Source: Oreocharis arfaki (taxonomy: Eukaryota; Chordata; Aves; Passeriformes; Paramythiidae). Taken from it: a DNA stretch of 64,000 bases. Under the pieces are notes generated by a model. It was not told the origin of the DNA. It ran no database searches and worked only from the letters and a program-made list of their open reading frames with translations. The position numbers and the translations under genes were made by a program. The stretch spans positions 786,914-850,913 of the forward strand of contig VZRR01011621.1 in the NCBI GenBank assembly GCA_013398015.1, written 5' to 3'. Positions 1 through 14,945 of this stretch are shown one piece after another. How positions within the stretch are numbered: position 1 is the stretch's first letter; each line of letters starts with the position of its first letter.

Positions 1-3000
1 AGCAGAGACTGTGAAGCTGCTGTATTTTATCCCTGGTACATTCAGGAGCATGAGCAAGAGAGAGACAGTGGGGGATTTTTATATGGAGTTATTGATACAT
101 GTGACCAATGATGAGCAAATTACTTCCAGGTAATTCTCAGAAATTTTGAGAAGCTCTTCAGTTATCAAGACAAATTAGTGGGTTTTAAATTTTTTTTTTA
201 AAATTTGCACAGATAAACCGCATTCTGGATGTTCTTGGGACCTGCTCTGTTATGGTCGGACTGCTTGACCTGGGTACTTCTACCACGTATTTTTGCAGAA
301 TTCCCCAGTCTGTTGTGATTGGAGAAGTTGGAAAATTCTAGGGTGTTTACAAACATGACTGCTTCTTGATGCATGGGGGTTTTTTTCACCCCAGAGGCCT
401 GGATATTCTCTCTCTTTCATATTACTCTCTCAGTTTTGATGTAGGCTCAAAGCAAAGGTTACTACTGTGTGGGTCTACTGGTTTTGTCTTTCTGTTTTAC
501 CGGGCTTTTAAATAATCATCAGGAGTGCCTAGAGCATAGGATGGGCACCTTTCCCATCTGGTTTTTTAAGCATAAATAAATACTTACAGAAAAGACAGCT
601 GTGGCAGTTCCCCCCTCTTCTCTGATAGATCTCTCTTCAAAGCTGTGGATCAAAAGAGCAGAGCAAATATTCAGCAGCAGGGACCATGACACTCGAGTAC
701 TGGCACAGAACAGTCACATGTGAACTTCTAAGCCTGTGCAAGTAACCTTCCAAAATGCAGGTTGAAAAAATAGTAAACACACTCATCTTGCCAGCAGGGA
801 AAGAAAGCACCTCCTGTCACTCAGAGCAACTCTCAGAGGCATTGCAGTCATGTATGGAAGCTCAAGGAGGCCTGTGTGAGGCCCTCTGCTTTCAGAAATG
901 TGACAGAAATTCAAGTCTGCTTTCTCTGAGACGCTAGAAATGGCACTGCAAGAGACTCAAGGGATCCAAATTAAAATTCCGTCTCTGACACAGACCTTTG
1001 GAGTGTATGAGCAAATTACCATGTCTCTCAGTTCCTTCTGGTAAGAAAAAAGGATGATAATATTCTTTCTCTCTATCTTGTATCAGAGCACCCAGACTGA
1101 GGCCATTTCTCACTAAATAGATATACTGGAACTCAAACCCTCCTGGGGCAGCTAAGCAATAAATACAGAAGTAAAAATAGATGTAAGTAGGTAAATAAAG
1201 GATTTCTAACCCCTTGAAATTAATGTGGGATGTGCTGTTATTGCTTTTATATACTAAATAAGTATAATTTATCTTTTTATGAAGACAGCTGAGCTTTTAT
1301 TGAACAGTATAAAACTTACTTGGGAGAAATAAATAAGTAAATAGACTTGACTGTAGACAACTGTTTTCCTCATATGAAACCAATGACGCAAGAGAGAATT
1401 TTATGACTGCATATGCTCACGAAGCAGCTCAAAACCAGCTCATCCACCACCCCACCTTTAAGCCTAGTGGCAGATCAGTAAGGAGAATTACCGCAAACTC
1501 CTAAACTTTACTTTTGTGCTCTAAGTGTTGTTGTTTTTGTTTTCAGCTTTCTTTTCAGCCTCTCCTTGGTTGTCAAAGGTTGATGTAACAAGACATCTGC
1601 TGCTGTCCTGAAACTACATCTCTGGTTGGTAAAATTAACTTTGTTTCTTTAAAGTTGGTTACTAAAACTTGTATTTTACAGAAGAGAATGTATCTCCTCC
1701 CCAGCCAATACTCATCACTGACTTGGACTAAACAAGCCAGGTTCTCTGCTCTCTGGCTGTCCCTCTGTAAAAGCACATTCCTAAAAAAGCCAGTAATCTG
1801 CTTATGCAGGATTTTGTATGGACGTAAATAAATGTGTGAGGCAGTACAGGACAGCAAATAAGCAGTCTGGTGTTCTAAGTGTGGAATCCCACGGTGAGTA
1901 AAGGGTTGTTTCCTATCCCGAATGACTGAGGAAAGGGGAGGGCAGAGGAAACTGCAGTAACTCCGGAGCTCCATAGATGTCACCAGCTTTTCGCTCCAGC
2001 CTTCCCCAGACGTTTTGGTTCGTACCTATCTCCCTCCAGCCGTTTATTCCGTAGCCCCTGAGGAACTGTTTCTTGGATGACGAAGTACTGCAGAATACAA
2101 ATTAAGAGCTGCCAGCAGTGAGCTGTGCCTGGACAGGAGATACAAAATGGAAAACGTAAACAGTAACACAGTACTTTTTCAATTACATCTTAAGCAAACA
2201 TACTTAACTTAACAGGAGTCATAGAACAGCGTGAACTTCTATTTTAGATATTGAGAGCTAAACCATGATGGCATTTCCCGAGCTTTGTTTAAAATGATTT
2301 ATGAAGGTTACTTGTAACATTTTTCCTCCTTCTGGAATTCTCAAGTGAAAATCCAAACTTCATCATTTCCGTTCACATAACACCCACAGCAGTCATGCAC
2401 TGTTCTTTTGGAGCTGGGAACTTATCTCCAAAATGGCAAGGGCAGTTCCAAAAAAAAAAATTAAAAAAAAAAAAAAGTTCAGAAGGAAAAAGACCCCCTT
2501 ACATCCTCACAGAGAATGACTTAGGTGCCAATTTCAGATGAGGAGCCAAAGGTATGAAGATAGGACAAGGTGGAAGGGGAACAGAGAACAAGGAGGAGGA
2601 TTTGCGTGCTGAAATGAGATTTTTGGAGCATAAAGGAACCTCTTTAATTAACAACTCGATCTGTATGAGAGATTGATTTATTAGTTAAAGAGCACTCCAA
2701 AGATTTCAGATTTGTGTCCCAAGTGGATTTGCACTGGAGAGGGTGGCTGTGCATTAGCTGTGCTACTGTCCCACCACACACCTTTGCTTAGTGGTGCTGG
2801 GGTCTATTGATTCTGGTAGTCAAAGCCCTGCTTAGGGCTCTGAGCCCAGCTTCTCTCTGTTACATCAGTGGGGGAAAGCTGTAAGTGATTGCTGTTGCGT
2901 TCACAGGAAGATGCAGATGGATTGAGTGCAGGTTGATAGTCCAGTGTTTGGCTGGAGGCGTGGGGTGGAAGGCACCCTGATGTAGCAATGCTTTCAGGGA

Positions 3001-6000
3001 AACTCCTGTAGTCCTTGTAAGACAGGTATGTGCAAGGGGCTCTGCCAGCCAGCATAGCTAGAGCTTGGCCATGGCTCCTGGAGGCCAGCCCTGGCCAAAC
3101 AGACTGTGGCCCAGAAGTGTACACTCACCAGCACAAGCCAAGTGTTTTGACACAGGCTTCATTCAATCCCTTGCAAGGTTTATTTTCAAGACTGCCCCAA
3201 AGAGTGGTACTTTCCTGGCTTGAAGTTTAAGTAAGGCACAGGAGGCAGGATGGAGGGATCAGAGAGTGAGGTTAGGAGAGGTCATGGCAGGGGGGCAGTA
3301 GGTCTGGCTGCTGAGATCTTCAGGCCAGAGGTTTCACCAAGAGATCACACAACTGACTAGCCCATAGTCATGCACTGAGGCATGCATGACAGTGCTTTTC
3401 TCCTGGATTTTGAAGAAATTTCTGAGTAGTGGGGAGAAATACTAAAACCCAACACATGCTTTCTTCAAGATTTCCATTTTTTTAACTTGTATCTTAAAAT
3501 ATATTTAAAAGCTTTGTTAGTAAGTGATCCTCAGGAACTTGAAAATACGTATTAGCTCAGCTGGTAGTGACCCTGCAGCACTCCACTGTTAATAAGTAAT
3601 CAGCTTTTTTCATACAATGCCGTTCCCCTTTGGATGGAGGACTGTCCCCTAATTTGATATACAAGGCTATACTTCAGTGCAAGATCACCCACCACCAGTG
3701 TTATTGCTGTGAATTTACATTGGTGTAATACCAAGTAGAATTTGTTCAAAGAGAGGCAGTGAAAAATGAACATATACTATAATTTCCCAAGTGGTAGATT
3801 TTCATTTTATTTATGTTCATTCACGACTTGAATCTTGGAGATTGAATTAATTTCAGATCTCCTACCACCTGACCCAAAACAAAAACCAAACAGCTGTGTT
3901 TGTTACTGCTTGGTAATATATTATTCCAGGAAAACACAGCTTAATCTGGGCTCTGCTGAAATAGCTGTCTGTTTGTGCTCTACAAAGCACACCAGTAACT
4001 GAAAAGAGAATGAGTATCTGCCTACCCCAGAAAATGTACCTTTTAACTTCGGTGCAGTGCAAGTCTGTGACAGAAATGGGTTTGGAGCAAATTTTTAAAT
4101 CCTGTTCGATGTAAAGAAATGAGATGGTAAAACTAGAAGAGTCATGTGAGGAAGTGCTTAGTTTGGTTTATTGTTTGAAGCAGAAAAAAACACACTGTGA
4201 AAGAAAAGGGGCAATGACCCAAGAGTGCAAATGTGCAGGCAGGAATAGAAACTCTGGGAACAGAAGAGTCTACTTTCTGCAGCACTGTGTAAAATAGGGA
4301 CCAAAAGTAGGCTCATTCACCATATTGACCACAGCACATGACTTAATCCTTGAATAACATCAATTACATGGATCTTTGTCTGATCTCAAAATTTGAAAAA
4401 CGCACTTGGGACCCAAAGCTGAGGTTTTGGAAGGAGCCAGCTTTTTCTGAACACCAGCACTGACAGGCTGGGCCCCGTGGTAGCAGAGAGGAGAGTTTTG
4501 GCCTGCTCTGGTGCAATCAGTCCTTCAGGGATTCAGGCTTGTCTGCCTGGGAGCAGTACAGAAGTTGTATTTTATGCTGAACTCTAAAGGTAGAAGGCAG
4601 CTGAGATCTCAGATAGCTTCAGCTGTTCCACATGAGGGGCAGAATCTCACGGTGACTGGAAATGGAGCTTGTGGAGGGACAGACACCAAGTGCTGTGTTC
4701 TCCTGCATGCAGCTCAGTAAGGTATCATGGTGCTGCTCTGGACTGCTCCTTTCTGAACAGAATAGTTCCTTTTTTATGTGCAGTGATGCTTGGAGATGGG
4801 CACATGTGTGAATGGGAAATTCACAAATATTCATATCAGTCTATATATTTAAATGGCAGAAGAAAATAAGCTTTTAATCTCTTTTATTTCAAGAAGCAGA
4901 GTTCTGGTCTATTCTTTTCATGAAACTTCCTAATGAGCAGACAATAAGACTGTTACGTACTTTTGTAATGAAGAGATTATGTGGTTGAAAAAGGAAGCAT
5001 TATTTCCATCAGTTATGCCAGTTGTGAACTATAACACAGTTTTAATTGAAGTAAAGGGAAATCCACATGAATATCCACTGTATTAATCAAGATGAGATGT
5101 TTTGCAATGAATACTGAATGAAGAATAATGAAACACCAAGAATAAAACGTCACAGTTTAGAGATATTATATCTCACCTTTTCCATGCACCAGACGGTCAG
5201 GATTGATTGAACCAGTGCAAAATGTGATGGCTGGTGGCATGTTCATTGTTGCTAAAAGGAAATGAAAGTGTAGGCACAATTTAGCTTATTTATCAAAAGC
5301 TGGTTCATCCAGAACTTTTTACAAAACTCAGCTGATGAAGTTTCCTGAATCAATTTTGCCAGTTGCTATTTACAGTAGCATGGACCCATCTTCACTGGAT
5401 ATTCTTGTACCACAGTTCATGTAAGTGAGGACACAAAGACAAACATTTTCAAACTGTATTAATTGTTTGGAGAGAATTATATGTCTTTTTGATAAGAAAT
5501 GGTTTTTAACTACCTCACAGGCCTTGCCATCTGGAAGAGCTGATGTGGAAATGAATCTTTGATATGGATATTATATATTTTGAACTTTCAAAATTGTACT
5601 TTATTGCAGAGAGAGGCAAATTCTACCTCAACAATTTTTGTCCATCCCCTGAAATTTGGCTGGAATCTTAAGTGGGATTAACCAGCAGAAATGCAACAGT
5701 GAAACAGAAGAGTTGGGGTCACTGATTTTGCCTGTAGATCAAGCTTTATCCTCCTTATCCAAAATCACAACACAGAGCAAAGGTACTAATTCCAAAAAAC
5801 AAGAAGATCATTAGCTTCTATTATAACCAGTTTAGATGAGCTAATGTGAATTTCAAATTATATAATTACACCAGTAGATGAGTTATGAAAAAATTGAACT
5901 TTGAATTCTGCATTGCAAATACACCAGAAGCTTGGTCCATGCACCCACTTGGGAAACAATAATGCAGGGCCCAGATCTCCTCTTATAGACTCTGGACTGT

Positions 6001-9000
6001 TAGAGATTAATAGAATTAAGAGCCAGATTGAATAGCATGTTCTCTAATCACAGACCTTAGGCTGCTGTCCTCACAATGAGCTTTGTGTGTCTCCCTAAAA
6101 CACAGCCTGCACAAAGCAGGCATCCAGTTTGGGCTCAGAAACAGAGAATCTGCTGCTTCCCCTGCTAGTCTGTTCCAATGGTTAGTCACTCTCACTCTTA
6201 AAAATGTGTTACTTATTTCCCATCTGGCAACCAGATATGGGAATGCATGTCAGAATAGCTCTGCTGACTTTAATCTGCTACTCTTGATGAGAGGAGAAAC
6301 AGGCCTGAGGTCTGTTTGCTCCTGATCCTGACTTGGAGAGCCCATTAGTGCTGCAGGTCTGAGTGCTTGGTGCCAGCTATTGCAGCCAGCAAGCTGGGAT
6401 GTTCCTTACGGTCTTATTACTTTCTTCTGCTTGTTCCACTAAGTGAGCATTTGTTCACTGAGTCAGCCCTTACATGACTGTTCTACCCACTCCTTTCCCC
6501 CCCTTTCTCCCCCAGTGGAGAATTGTTGCAGAGTACAGCAGTGCACAGCGCCTGCCATTTCCACGAGCAGGGCAGGGGTTCGTTCTGCCCATTCACAAGT
6601 TATTCTGACTCTTTGAAACACATATGTGCATGTGCACACAAAACCACGGGCAAACCCACTCAGAATCTGTCTCAGAAATTCCTGCTGAAAGCTGTCAGTT
6701 ATCCCACACTGACGTAAGCTCCCTTTTGGTCTTTTAAAGGTCAAACCCATCCCATTGCAGACGATCAGGAAGTCAATGCATGACAAATCAGGCAGTTGCT
6801 AGAGAGTGATAAAATTTTCATTCTGGATCAATAATGATACATGACAGTGTCTAGGTAACAGTTTTAACGCTTCTACTACAGCATGATTTTGTAATGTCGC
6901 AGCTAATCTTGTAATGATATCGCCACCTGGTGCCTGCTGCCTCGTATACCAAGCTGCAGGAAACGCAGTGTTACTATGACAATTTCTGTGGCAGCTGCTG
7001 TGGGCTTCGTGCGAAATATTTGGCTCAAAATGCTTCTTGTGAGAGGGGCAGGATGGGCATAGCTGATATCAAAACGCTGGAGCCTGGGTATGTGATGATT
7101 TTGGAATATGGTGGTTGCCACCATGGTGCCAGTATAACCCTGTAGTTTACTGCAAGGTGGGTCTGCTGGGGGACACCGAGGTGGTGGCTGTGTCCCCTGT
7201 TAGCACTGTGCAATGCAACGGGCGCTGCAGATCAGTGTACTGGCAATACCTGTTCACCTCTTCATCCCAGTGCCCAAGAAAACTCCTCTTTTTTGAACAC
7301 TCTTCAAATGCAGAGGAGTTCCTTTTCATTTACATGGCTTTGGTGTTGGAGGGACGTTGAATCACTTATCAAGAGCCAGTTTCTGCTTCCCTTAAACTGA
7401 GACGTCTCACAAGGTTCCAGAGCTAAGATTTGCCCTTTGCTATATTGCACACATAATGAGGGCTGCAGGAGATAGACCTTCAGCACAGCATTGTAATCTC
7501 TAGATATGCTAGGCAGATGACACCTAGAGATCTGATTTTATTCTATAATTTTATTTCATGGATTATGATCACCTTCTTGTCAGTTCAGTCCAGAGACGAC
7601 TCCATTTCCATGCCCTAATATGCTGTGAATCCTGCATCCACACCAACTTGGCTGAAGGGGTGGGTGCTGCTGGGACAAGCAATTCTGTTCCTTCTGAGTC
7701 AAGGCAGTCCTGGAATGGCCTCTTCCTCACATCCTCTCTGCACATTGTCTTGGAGGGAGTACTTTTGGATGGCACTGGGACACCATCCCATGCTGTGCTG
7801 AGCTACAGAGTTTCACAATTGCCTCACTGTGCAGAAGGGAACCGGGAACTTGGCCACGACCTAAGCATTTCCTAAGCTCCTTACATTGCACCGTGGTTTG
7901 CAAGAGCTTTCGTGTCCTAGGCCAAGCAGAGGTTCCAGTGCACCCTTCTACCCTAAAATGCAGGCTTCAGGCAGGAGAAATGTTCCCCTGCATGCTGTTG
8001 CCACCAAAAGCACGGGTTGCATGAGGGCATGTGATGTCATGAGAAGGGTGAGCAGGGCAGGGGGGTGGGCTGGTTGTGAGCAGCAGGGAAAGGTGCAGCA
8101 GCTAGGAAGCCTGAAAGAGCAAAAAGTCCTGGAGCACTATGACTTTTTCTAGTGGGTTTTCCTCTGCCAGGGAAGAATGAGTCAGACCAAGATATAGACG
8201 GAAGAAGGCTGAACAGGGCAGTGGGGGCTAGAAGATAGAGATTAAGTTGGGGCAGATGGCAAGCTCAGAGAGGATCTGCTTCTGAAAACAGTACTTGGTT
8301 CTTCACATTCCCCTTTCCCTCACAGAGCATAGGGAAGGGGAGTAGCACCATCTGCACCCGCCAAGACCTTTCCAGGATCTCTGTTGCCTGGCTGTCATAC
8401 CAGCGTGGTCTGTCCATGGATGCAGGCAGACCTTACTTCCAGATGCTGACGGCCATGCTCCTAACAATTTCTCATCTCTTCCCATTCCCCAGCATACTCC
8501 GTGTAGAGGGACTGCACTCCTGGGTGTGCACTATGCTGGGTATGCAGGTACACTCTTACCTGTGCAGGTGACTCCTCCAAATACAAGGTGAGCAGTCACC
8601 CTTGGACTCACATCTGATCACTTCTTTGAGCTTTATCCTGGGCAGATGTCCCTGCTCAGCACTTCCTCATTTCCTCCAGCATTCATTCTTCAGCACTCCA
8701 TAGGCAACTCCATCCCACCTGACAGGGCCTGGATTTATCCTGTTGGACATCTCTAGCCAGTTAGGGCACTAAGAATCAGTGGCCCTATCTGGTCCACAGC
8801 CCTGAATTTTTGACGTATCAAGTACTTGCAGAATTAATTGACTTTGGAGCTGCTTTGTTCAGGGAGTTTGGCCACCAGTCTCCCAATGAACAAACCAACA
8901 CATCCAGCCAAACTTGAGCTTACATTCATCAGCCAACTGAAGGGAATTAGGCTCTATTCCTCTCATCTGTATTGACTGGAAGGGACCTTCAGGCCCTAAC

Positions 9001-11531
9001 GTATCCGTAAGACAAAGAGTGGAAAACACAGAAAGCTTTCATAGATATTCCGTTTAATGTTTTGTAAACTTTCCTGCTATGTTGCTAGGGGGATTTTAAT
9101 ACATCAACGTGTTTAAAATAGATCTCAGTGAGATGTTTGTAATTGGAGCTAATTTTCCCTCCACCCTGAACTTCCTTATTGTTCCCGGCACCATTTCATC
9201 TCCCTCCTGTCTCTAAGAGACCCTCTTGCTGACCCACTTCCTGCCCCTGTAGCAGTACTAGGAACTGCACAAGGAATCCTTGTCTTAATGCACTTGGATG
9301 CTGACATTGCATTTTCAGCAAGCCAGGCTTCATCTGGAGAGTGGAGTTCTTGCGTTTCCTGATGTGAGTCAGTTGTGAGGAAAGTGTTTAACCTTTTTGT
9401 CAAAGGTTAAACATATAAAAGGGGAATGTGAAGCTCTTGTATTCCTGTTGTTGCCACACTAAAGAGAGCAGCTTTCACGGCTGAGCTAAATCTTACTTTT
9501 CAAGGGGGATATTTCTTTCCGTATCCAATTCAAAGCTGCAATTTACTGCACTTGTTAGGGAAAGTGTATGTTTGAACAGGACTATATGACAAGGTCATTC
9601 ATTAACTGTTTCCATTGTTTTTTTTCATCTTGCTAGTCCTCTCTGCCTTTCTTAAAGGATTTGAAGAGACTTGGACAGGCATTTGTATTAAGTGAGCCAA
9701 TTAGAATTTTTCGAAATGGTCCATTTTTATAAAATATAAAGATCATCAAAGCAAAATAAAGAGCAAGCATTCTTTAGCTTGAAAGCAAAATAATTTCTCA
9801 CTTTGTTTTCTTATTGATACCATATTATTTAAATCCATCTTTCTCCACTGCTTGGCTGAGTATTCTGGTTTCTTACCTGTAATTACCAAGACTGATGACT
9901 TATCTATGTTACCTACAATCACAGACATCTTTCCCCTGACTAAATACTTAATGGCATACTCTTGTCATGATCCAGAATACTCTGTCAAAGAGCTCGTTCC
10001 AGTTTTACTCTGTGTGTTGGCTGCTTCTGCCCTTTGTGAAGCATAGGTACACAAACCTATTTTCATTGAGAGGCAATTCCCCAGGTGACCTGCTGGTTCT
10101 GCACCAATTGCCCCACTGATAATTTGCTGGATCTCTTTGTGGTTGGGTCTGAAATACCCCACTTTAATCAATTTACTACGGTTGTCCAATGAGTTTGAGA
10201 GAAAGCCAGGAACAGACTGAAGGTTTGCTCTTGAATCTCTGTTGCTCAAGGCCTCGAGTCTAATGGATAATTAGAATGTTCTTCTCTACTCTGGGTGGTT
10301 CTGCTGCTCTCTAGGATTGTGTCAAAAGCTCTACACAACAGTTTTTCTGGGCTGGAAAGATATAGTCTTGAAAGGGAAAAGAGTATAAACAAAAGATAAA
10401 GGATAAAGAAAAATTAGAAACGTCACTCCCAAGGGAGTGTTCTCGACAATCTGTTAACTTTGCATTGGGGAGTTCATACCTACTTCCAAAAAAATGTCAC
10501 AAACTCTTAGCAGAGCAGCTTGAACCTCTGCTGATGAATTGAAGGAAATTTGTTCTAAAGAAAATACATCACATGAAGTTAACTCACAATACAGGATCAG
10601 CCAAAAACAACACCACGGAACAGGAATTCCTTCATTTTAACAATACCATAATCTCATTGCAGGCTGAGCAGTAAGTTTAGAAACCGCACATGTAACACCT
10701 TCCCTTACAGTTAAAATTTGGCAGTAGCGACTTTAAGAAAAAAATCCTAAAACCAACCTCAATCTTCAGCCTGTATGCATTTGTTTCATTAAGAGGATTT
10801 ATGAGCTAACCGCTTACAAAATCCAATCAATGTGGTGTTAAGGTTCCTATGTGTTATTCCAGGCGTGTATGTAATGTGTTATTCAAAATACACTGCAGAA
10901 TAGTTCAAAGCTGACACTGTGAGTGCTGCGTGAACTGTGGAGGAGGGCTGATTTTCCACTGCTCTGCTTTGTGCTTCATCACTGTAACTCTGTCTCCTCC
11001 TGCAAGGCAAACTCGATCTGACTGTGCTTTCCCTAATTACATCGCTTCCATTGAAAGGACGAAGGTAACCACTGTGAATCATGCTGTCAAAAACACAGGC
11101 ACTACCTTCCATGGTTCTTCATTTACATTACAATTAAGAGCCTTTTGGTTCCAAAAACTAATTCCTTGTGAAGCTGGAGCAGAAGAGCTCTGTGTGAGGA
11201 CTGCCTGGGCTCCAGAATTGGTGGTGACACAACCAATTAAGGTTGTACAACCACGTTAAGGCAGACATAGCATAGAGCATGTGCATGGTCACTGCCACAG
11301 CTCCTGGCCTGCAGTAGTAGCTGTGACCTCCTCTGTTCCTGTATGGAATGACTGTGAGAAACAGACCTGGTTGCAGATCAGTCGGACAAAGAGAGACCTG
11401 TCTCCTTGGGCACACGACAGCTCCTGCTGTTTGCCTGCTACAGAAGGAATTGCTGCACCAATACCTGCAATTCCTCCATGTGACTTCTCTGGACTTCCTG
11501 TACCTCCCAGGCTCTGAGACTTCAGTGGAAG
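1..11531. other. Non-coding DNA, no gene recognised
   Basis: No reading frame here has family motifs, consistent splice sites or protein-like composition that I recognise; the frames present are short and overlap on both strands as expected by chance. The base composition is typical of vertebrate intergenic or intronic DNA with few CpGs. Contents noted: an A-rich tract at 2450-2476, a T tract near 190-199, and scattered GC-richer patches (about 2,800-3,330 and 7,100-8,500) that still lack CpG clustering. I see no tRNA-like cloverleaf, no LTR ends and no CR1 end that I would defend in this stretch. Confidence 0.6.
2450..2476. repeat. A-rich simple repeat
   Basis: A run of 11 A, then TT, then 14 A. 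No recognisable retroposed sequence lies upstream of it, so it is more likely a simple repeat than the tail of a processed copy. Confidence 0.85.
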
Positions 11532-11670
11532 CATAGAATGGTTTGGGTTGGAAGGGACCTTCAAGAGCATCTCATTCCAACCCCTCTGCTACGGGAAAAG
11601 ACATCTTTCACTAGACCAAGTAGCTCAGAGCTCCATCCAACCTGGCCTTGAACACTGCCAGGGATGGGGG
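11532..11670 (-). mobile_element. CR1 LINE fragment (3' end), minus strand
   Basis: Read on the + strand, the block opens with the reverse complement of the avian CR1 3' terminus (ATAGAATGGTTTGGGTTGG followed by AAGGGACCTT). It continues with the familiar 3' UTR phrases CCAACCCC, CACTAGACCA, GCTCAGAGCTCCATCCAACC and TGGCCTTGAACACTGCCAGG. The match fades after the run of G at about 11,670. Only about 140 bases remain, so this is a severely 5'-truncated copy with no coding capacity, as is usual for bird CR1. Several mismatches and a small deletion after the first 30 bases suggest an old, inactive insertion. Target-site duplications are not evident, as expected for CR1. Confidence 0.92.
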
Positions 11671-14600
11671 ATATATAAGAGTAATCCAGGCATATCCCTG
11701 ATCTGGGATTTGTTCCATACAACTGAATGAGTGAGTTAGGAGTGCAGTAACACCAGGCGCTGTATATTAATGGTTCAAGATGATATGGAGATCTACAACA
11801 AAGATTCTGTGATATTAGCAGGTCTTTTTGGGCAAGGAGGAGCAAGAACAGGCTGTTTATTTGAGCAGGGATCTTTTCTCCCTTTCTTCCTCCCCACTCA
11901 GAGCTCTGCCCAATCAGATTCTCAGATATTGGATGAAAATCCCACCAAAACCCAAACAAGACAACTAAAAAAGGGTTCCAAATGTTTTTCTGATTTGTAG
12001 AAACCTGGTTCAGGCATTTTGAAGGTAGAAAGTTGCTAGAATGACAGAAAGTCATGGGGCATATATTAGGGAAGAGAGTAAAAGGATGACAAAACCCACA
12101 CTGTTATTTCCTTTAGGACAGGAGGCTTCACAGGGAAAGAAGCCTGTGTGAAACCAAGTGATTATTTCTGCTGCTGTCACTCTGAACAGTATGGGCAGTA
12201 TCAGAGCCTCCACCTTCATTCAGCTTAAACAATAATTTAGCCTTTTCCTTCATAGCATCAAGACATCCTCCTGTGTTTAGCCACAGACTACCAAAACCCT
12301 GTGTGTACTTGTCAGTGGTGCAGAACTTTTTTCCTTACAGACATAGAACAGTTTCCAATCCATTTCATCTAGGAAGATGGATTGGAATTAGATTTGAAAT
12401 GAGGCAACCTGGGCTCATTTCCCAGTTCTGCCATGTACATCTTGCAGTCTTGGGCAAATCTTAGCTCTGTCTGTTCTGAGCTATTTGGGGCAGGTACTTT
12501 CTCATTTGCTATGCATACATGAAGTACTTAGCACTAAGGGGACTCCAACCACTCATGAGTAACCAGTAACAGATGGTTATAAATTGTCAGTGTGACTAGG
12601 TATTCCCACTCTGATAGCTTTTGCTAGCAATTTTCATCTTTTAAGAAATCTTGCCAACAGGCCAAAACTGGAAGTATGTAAAAGAAAAATTAAATGAAGG
12701 AGTCCATTTTCAAAATGTCTCTTTTTCCAGACCTAAAACTCTGAAGAGACTTTCCACTGTAGGAGCTGAGACACATTGGACAAACTGGCAAAGTCCTGCA
12801 AAAGCCAAATGTCAGTGCTGTGCTTACTTAAATCCATGGTAAGCTCATCTTTTTGACTTCCATAAAGGGTGTAAAGAACTCTTTTGGGACAGATATTTCC
12901 TTAATCTCTTACTTGCATTCACTCAAATGAGCTTTTCACAATTAGGAGTTTCCCCGTTTGGCAGGACTTCTGCATTGTCACAGGCAGAGATGACAGAATA
13001 AACTACTCTTACGCATATTCTGGAGCTCTTCTGAGTAAAAATAGTGGCCCTCAGCTTTAATCTTTGGAACTCCACGTCTCGGCGCAGCTATTCTGATGGC
13101 AGGGGTGTGCAGATCTGGCTAAGGCAGGAAACAGATGCATCCTCTTATTCTTAACATAAATTTTTTGGGGTTTATTTTTTGGTTAGCTGCACTCCTAATC
13201 TCACTTTTGATCGAGTGCAGAGGAAAAGAGTAATTAGTGAAGTATTAGTGTTATTATTATTTCCTGACATTAACTCTCCTGCTACTTGTCCATCCTTTTC
13301 TCAGGCCCAGCAAAACGGTGTGTGGCTTTAACAGCTGAAGAGCACTTTTTATTGCTGGTCCTTGTCTGAGCTCTGAAGTTCACTGCCGTCACTCTGCTGA
13401 GCTATGTGGGTGGTAAGTGCCTTAGAACAGTATAGCTTAAGCAGGAAGTGGAATATGTTTTATTAGTGGAGTTTTTGTCGTTGGAGAACTGTTTTCCAAA
13501 CACACTTTATTATTTTTTTTTTTTAATCTGCAAATCAGATGCAAATGTAGTTTATAACAACTATCTTACTGTACAGCAATGTATAATAACTAAAATCTAT
13601 TAACATGACTGTTGTGATTTTAAAATTAATGAGTCAATTTTTAACATGACTCCAAATAATGCATAATTCCAGTTTGGCTTAAGCCATCACTGAAGTGGCC
13701 AAGGCACAAAAAGAGAGGAGTCGATTTACCAAACATCCCAGCCAGGAACTGGCCCCTCATCCTCTGAATGTGAGACCTACAACTAAGAACAGGAGGTTCA
13801 TCCTGCCCATTGCTTTCCATGACAGTGAGTACCCCAGCATTTCTGACACCTCTTTATTTACCCTATTGCAAAAAGCATAATCATTTGTTGTGCAGCAGGC
13901 AGTACAAGCACATCCTTCCCTCATAACATCTGGTCTGGATAGATACTCCAGGGACCATGAGGAGATGCAGAGTGGGGATTTTTTTTCCTCTCCCTCTTCC
14001 ATTCTTTTTTTTTTTCCCAGCTATTACATAATAGTTGATTTTTGGCAGCTGTAGTTATCCCTGGTGAAAAGTTTTTGTTCCCTAAGCAGTAACGATAGTA
14101 CTTGAGACCATATTGCAAACATTTATGTAATTTTTTTAAACAAACCTGCTACATGTGTACCTTTTTAGTTACTGTGGTATTGTTCTCAGTATATCATAAC
14201 TCTACAGTGTGAGATAGTTACGAAAAGATATCCCTCTTGTAATTTCATTTTCTTAAGAACCGGAAATTTATTTTGAAGGCAATTTTTAAAAGAAAGACAA
14301 GTTTTATTTAAAGCATCTCTGTATTCAAGCAGAGATAATCATTCAAGAGGCAATCTAGTCTATTTTCATAAAACTGTTTAGATCTTTCATCATCGTATTT
14401 AACTGGCTTTCATTGCACTCAGCTGCTTTTGATACATTTTGACACCTTATTTAAAACCCACAATTACAGGTCCGAATCTTTATGGCCACTGAGGCAAACT
14501 CAGTTCTGAGGCAAATCTGTGAAAACCAAGGTACCAGAGCAATCACACGTGCTTGCAACATTTCTGGACGTTTTCCTTCCAGCATCAGGGCCAGGCACAA

Positions 14601-14945
14601 GTAAGTGCCCTCCTGACAGGCTGGGAGCTGTAGCCTGCATGTGGCAAAGTGGGAAGTGCACAGCTGTCCAGCTGTCTGTACACAGAGCAGCAGCAGCCCC
14701 CTGGATATGTGGGTATTCCTCCCTCTCAGGCATGGGGATGAGCAGTGGTGAAACATGGAAGCTGAGGAGCAGCTGGAAAACAGCTACACACTCTTGTATC
14801 ACTGTCATTCCTTAGACTCTTGAACATGAAGGGAAACTGCTCTCTTCCACGCTTGTGTGCATTTTGTTATGCTCATTGTTCAGAGACTTATTGCAACCTC
14901 CTAGTTCAATCTCTCTGTCCCCGTGGAAACTTTGGATGGAATATC
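11671..14945. other. Non-coding DNA between two CR1 fragments
   Basis: Nothing gene-like is recognised. A T tract lies at 13,513-13,524 and an AT-rich zone covers about 13,440-13,680 and 14,100-14,460. The short open frames here are on both strands and share no motif with known families. Confidence 0.6.

Noticed and set aside
6930..7145. Cys-rich 71-codon frame
   Set aside because: The cysteines do not form a known spacing pattern, there is no signal peptide, and the opposite strand is also open.
8976..9001. CR1-like words TGGAAGGGACCTT
   Set aside because: Only about 13 bases agree, with no continuing similarity on either side.
10424..10439. Hairpin CACTCCC/GGGAGTG with a 2-base loop
   Set aside because: A 7-pair stem is expected many times in a window of this size, and the loop is too small to be stable.
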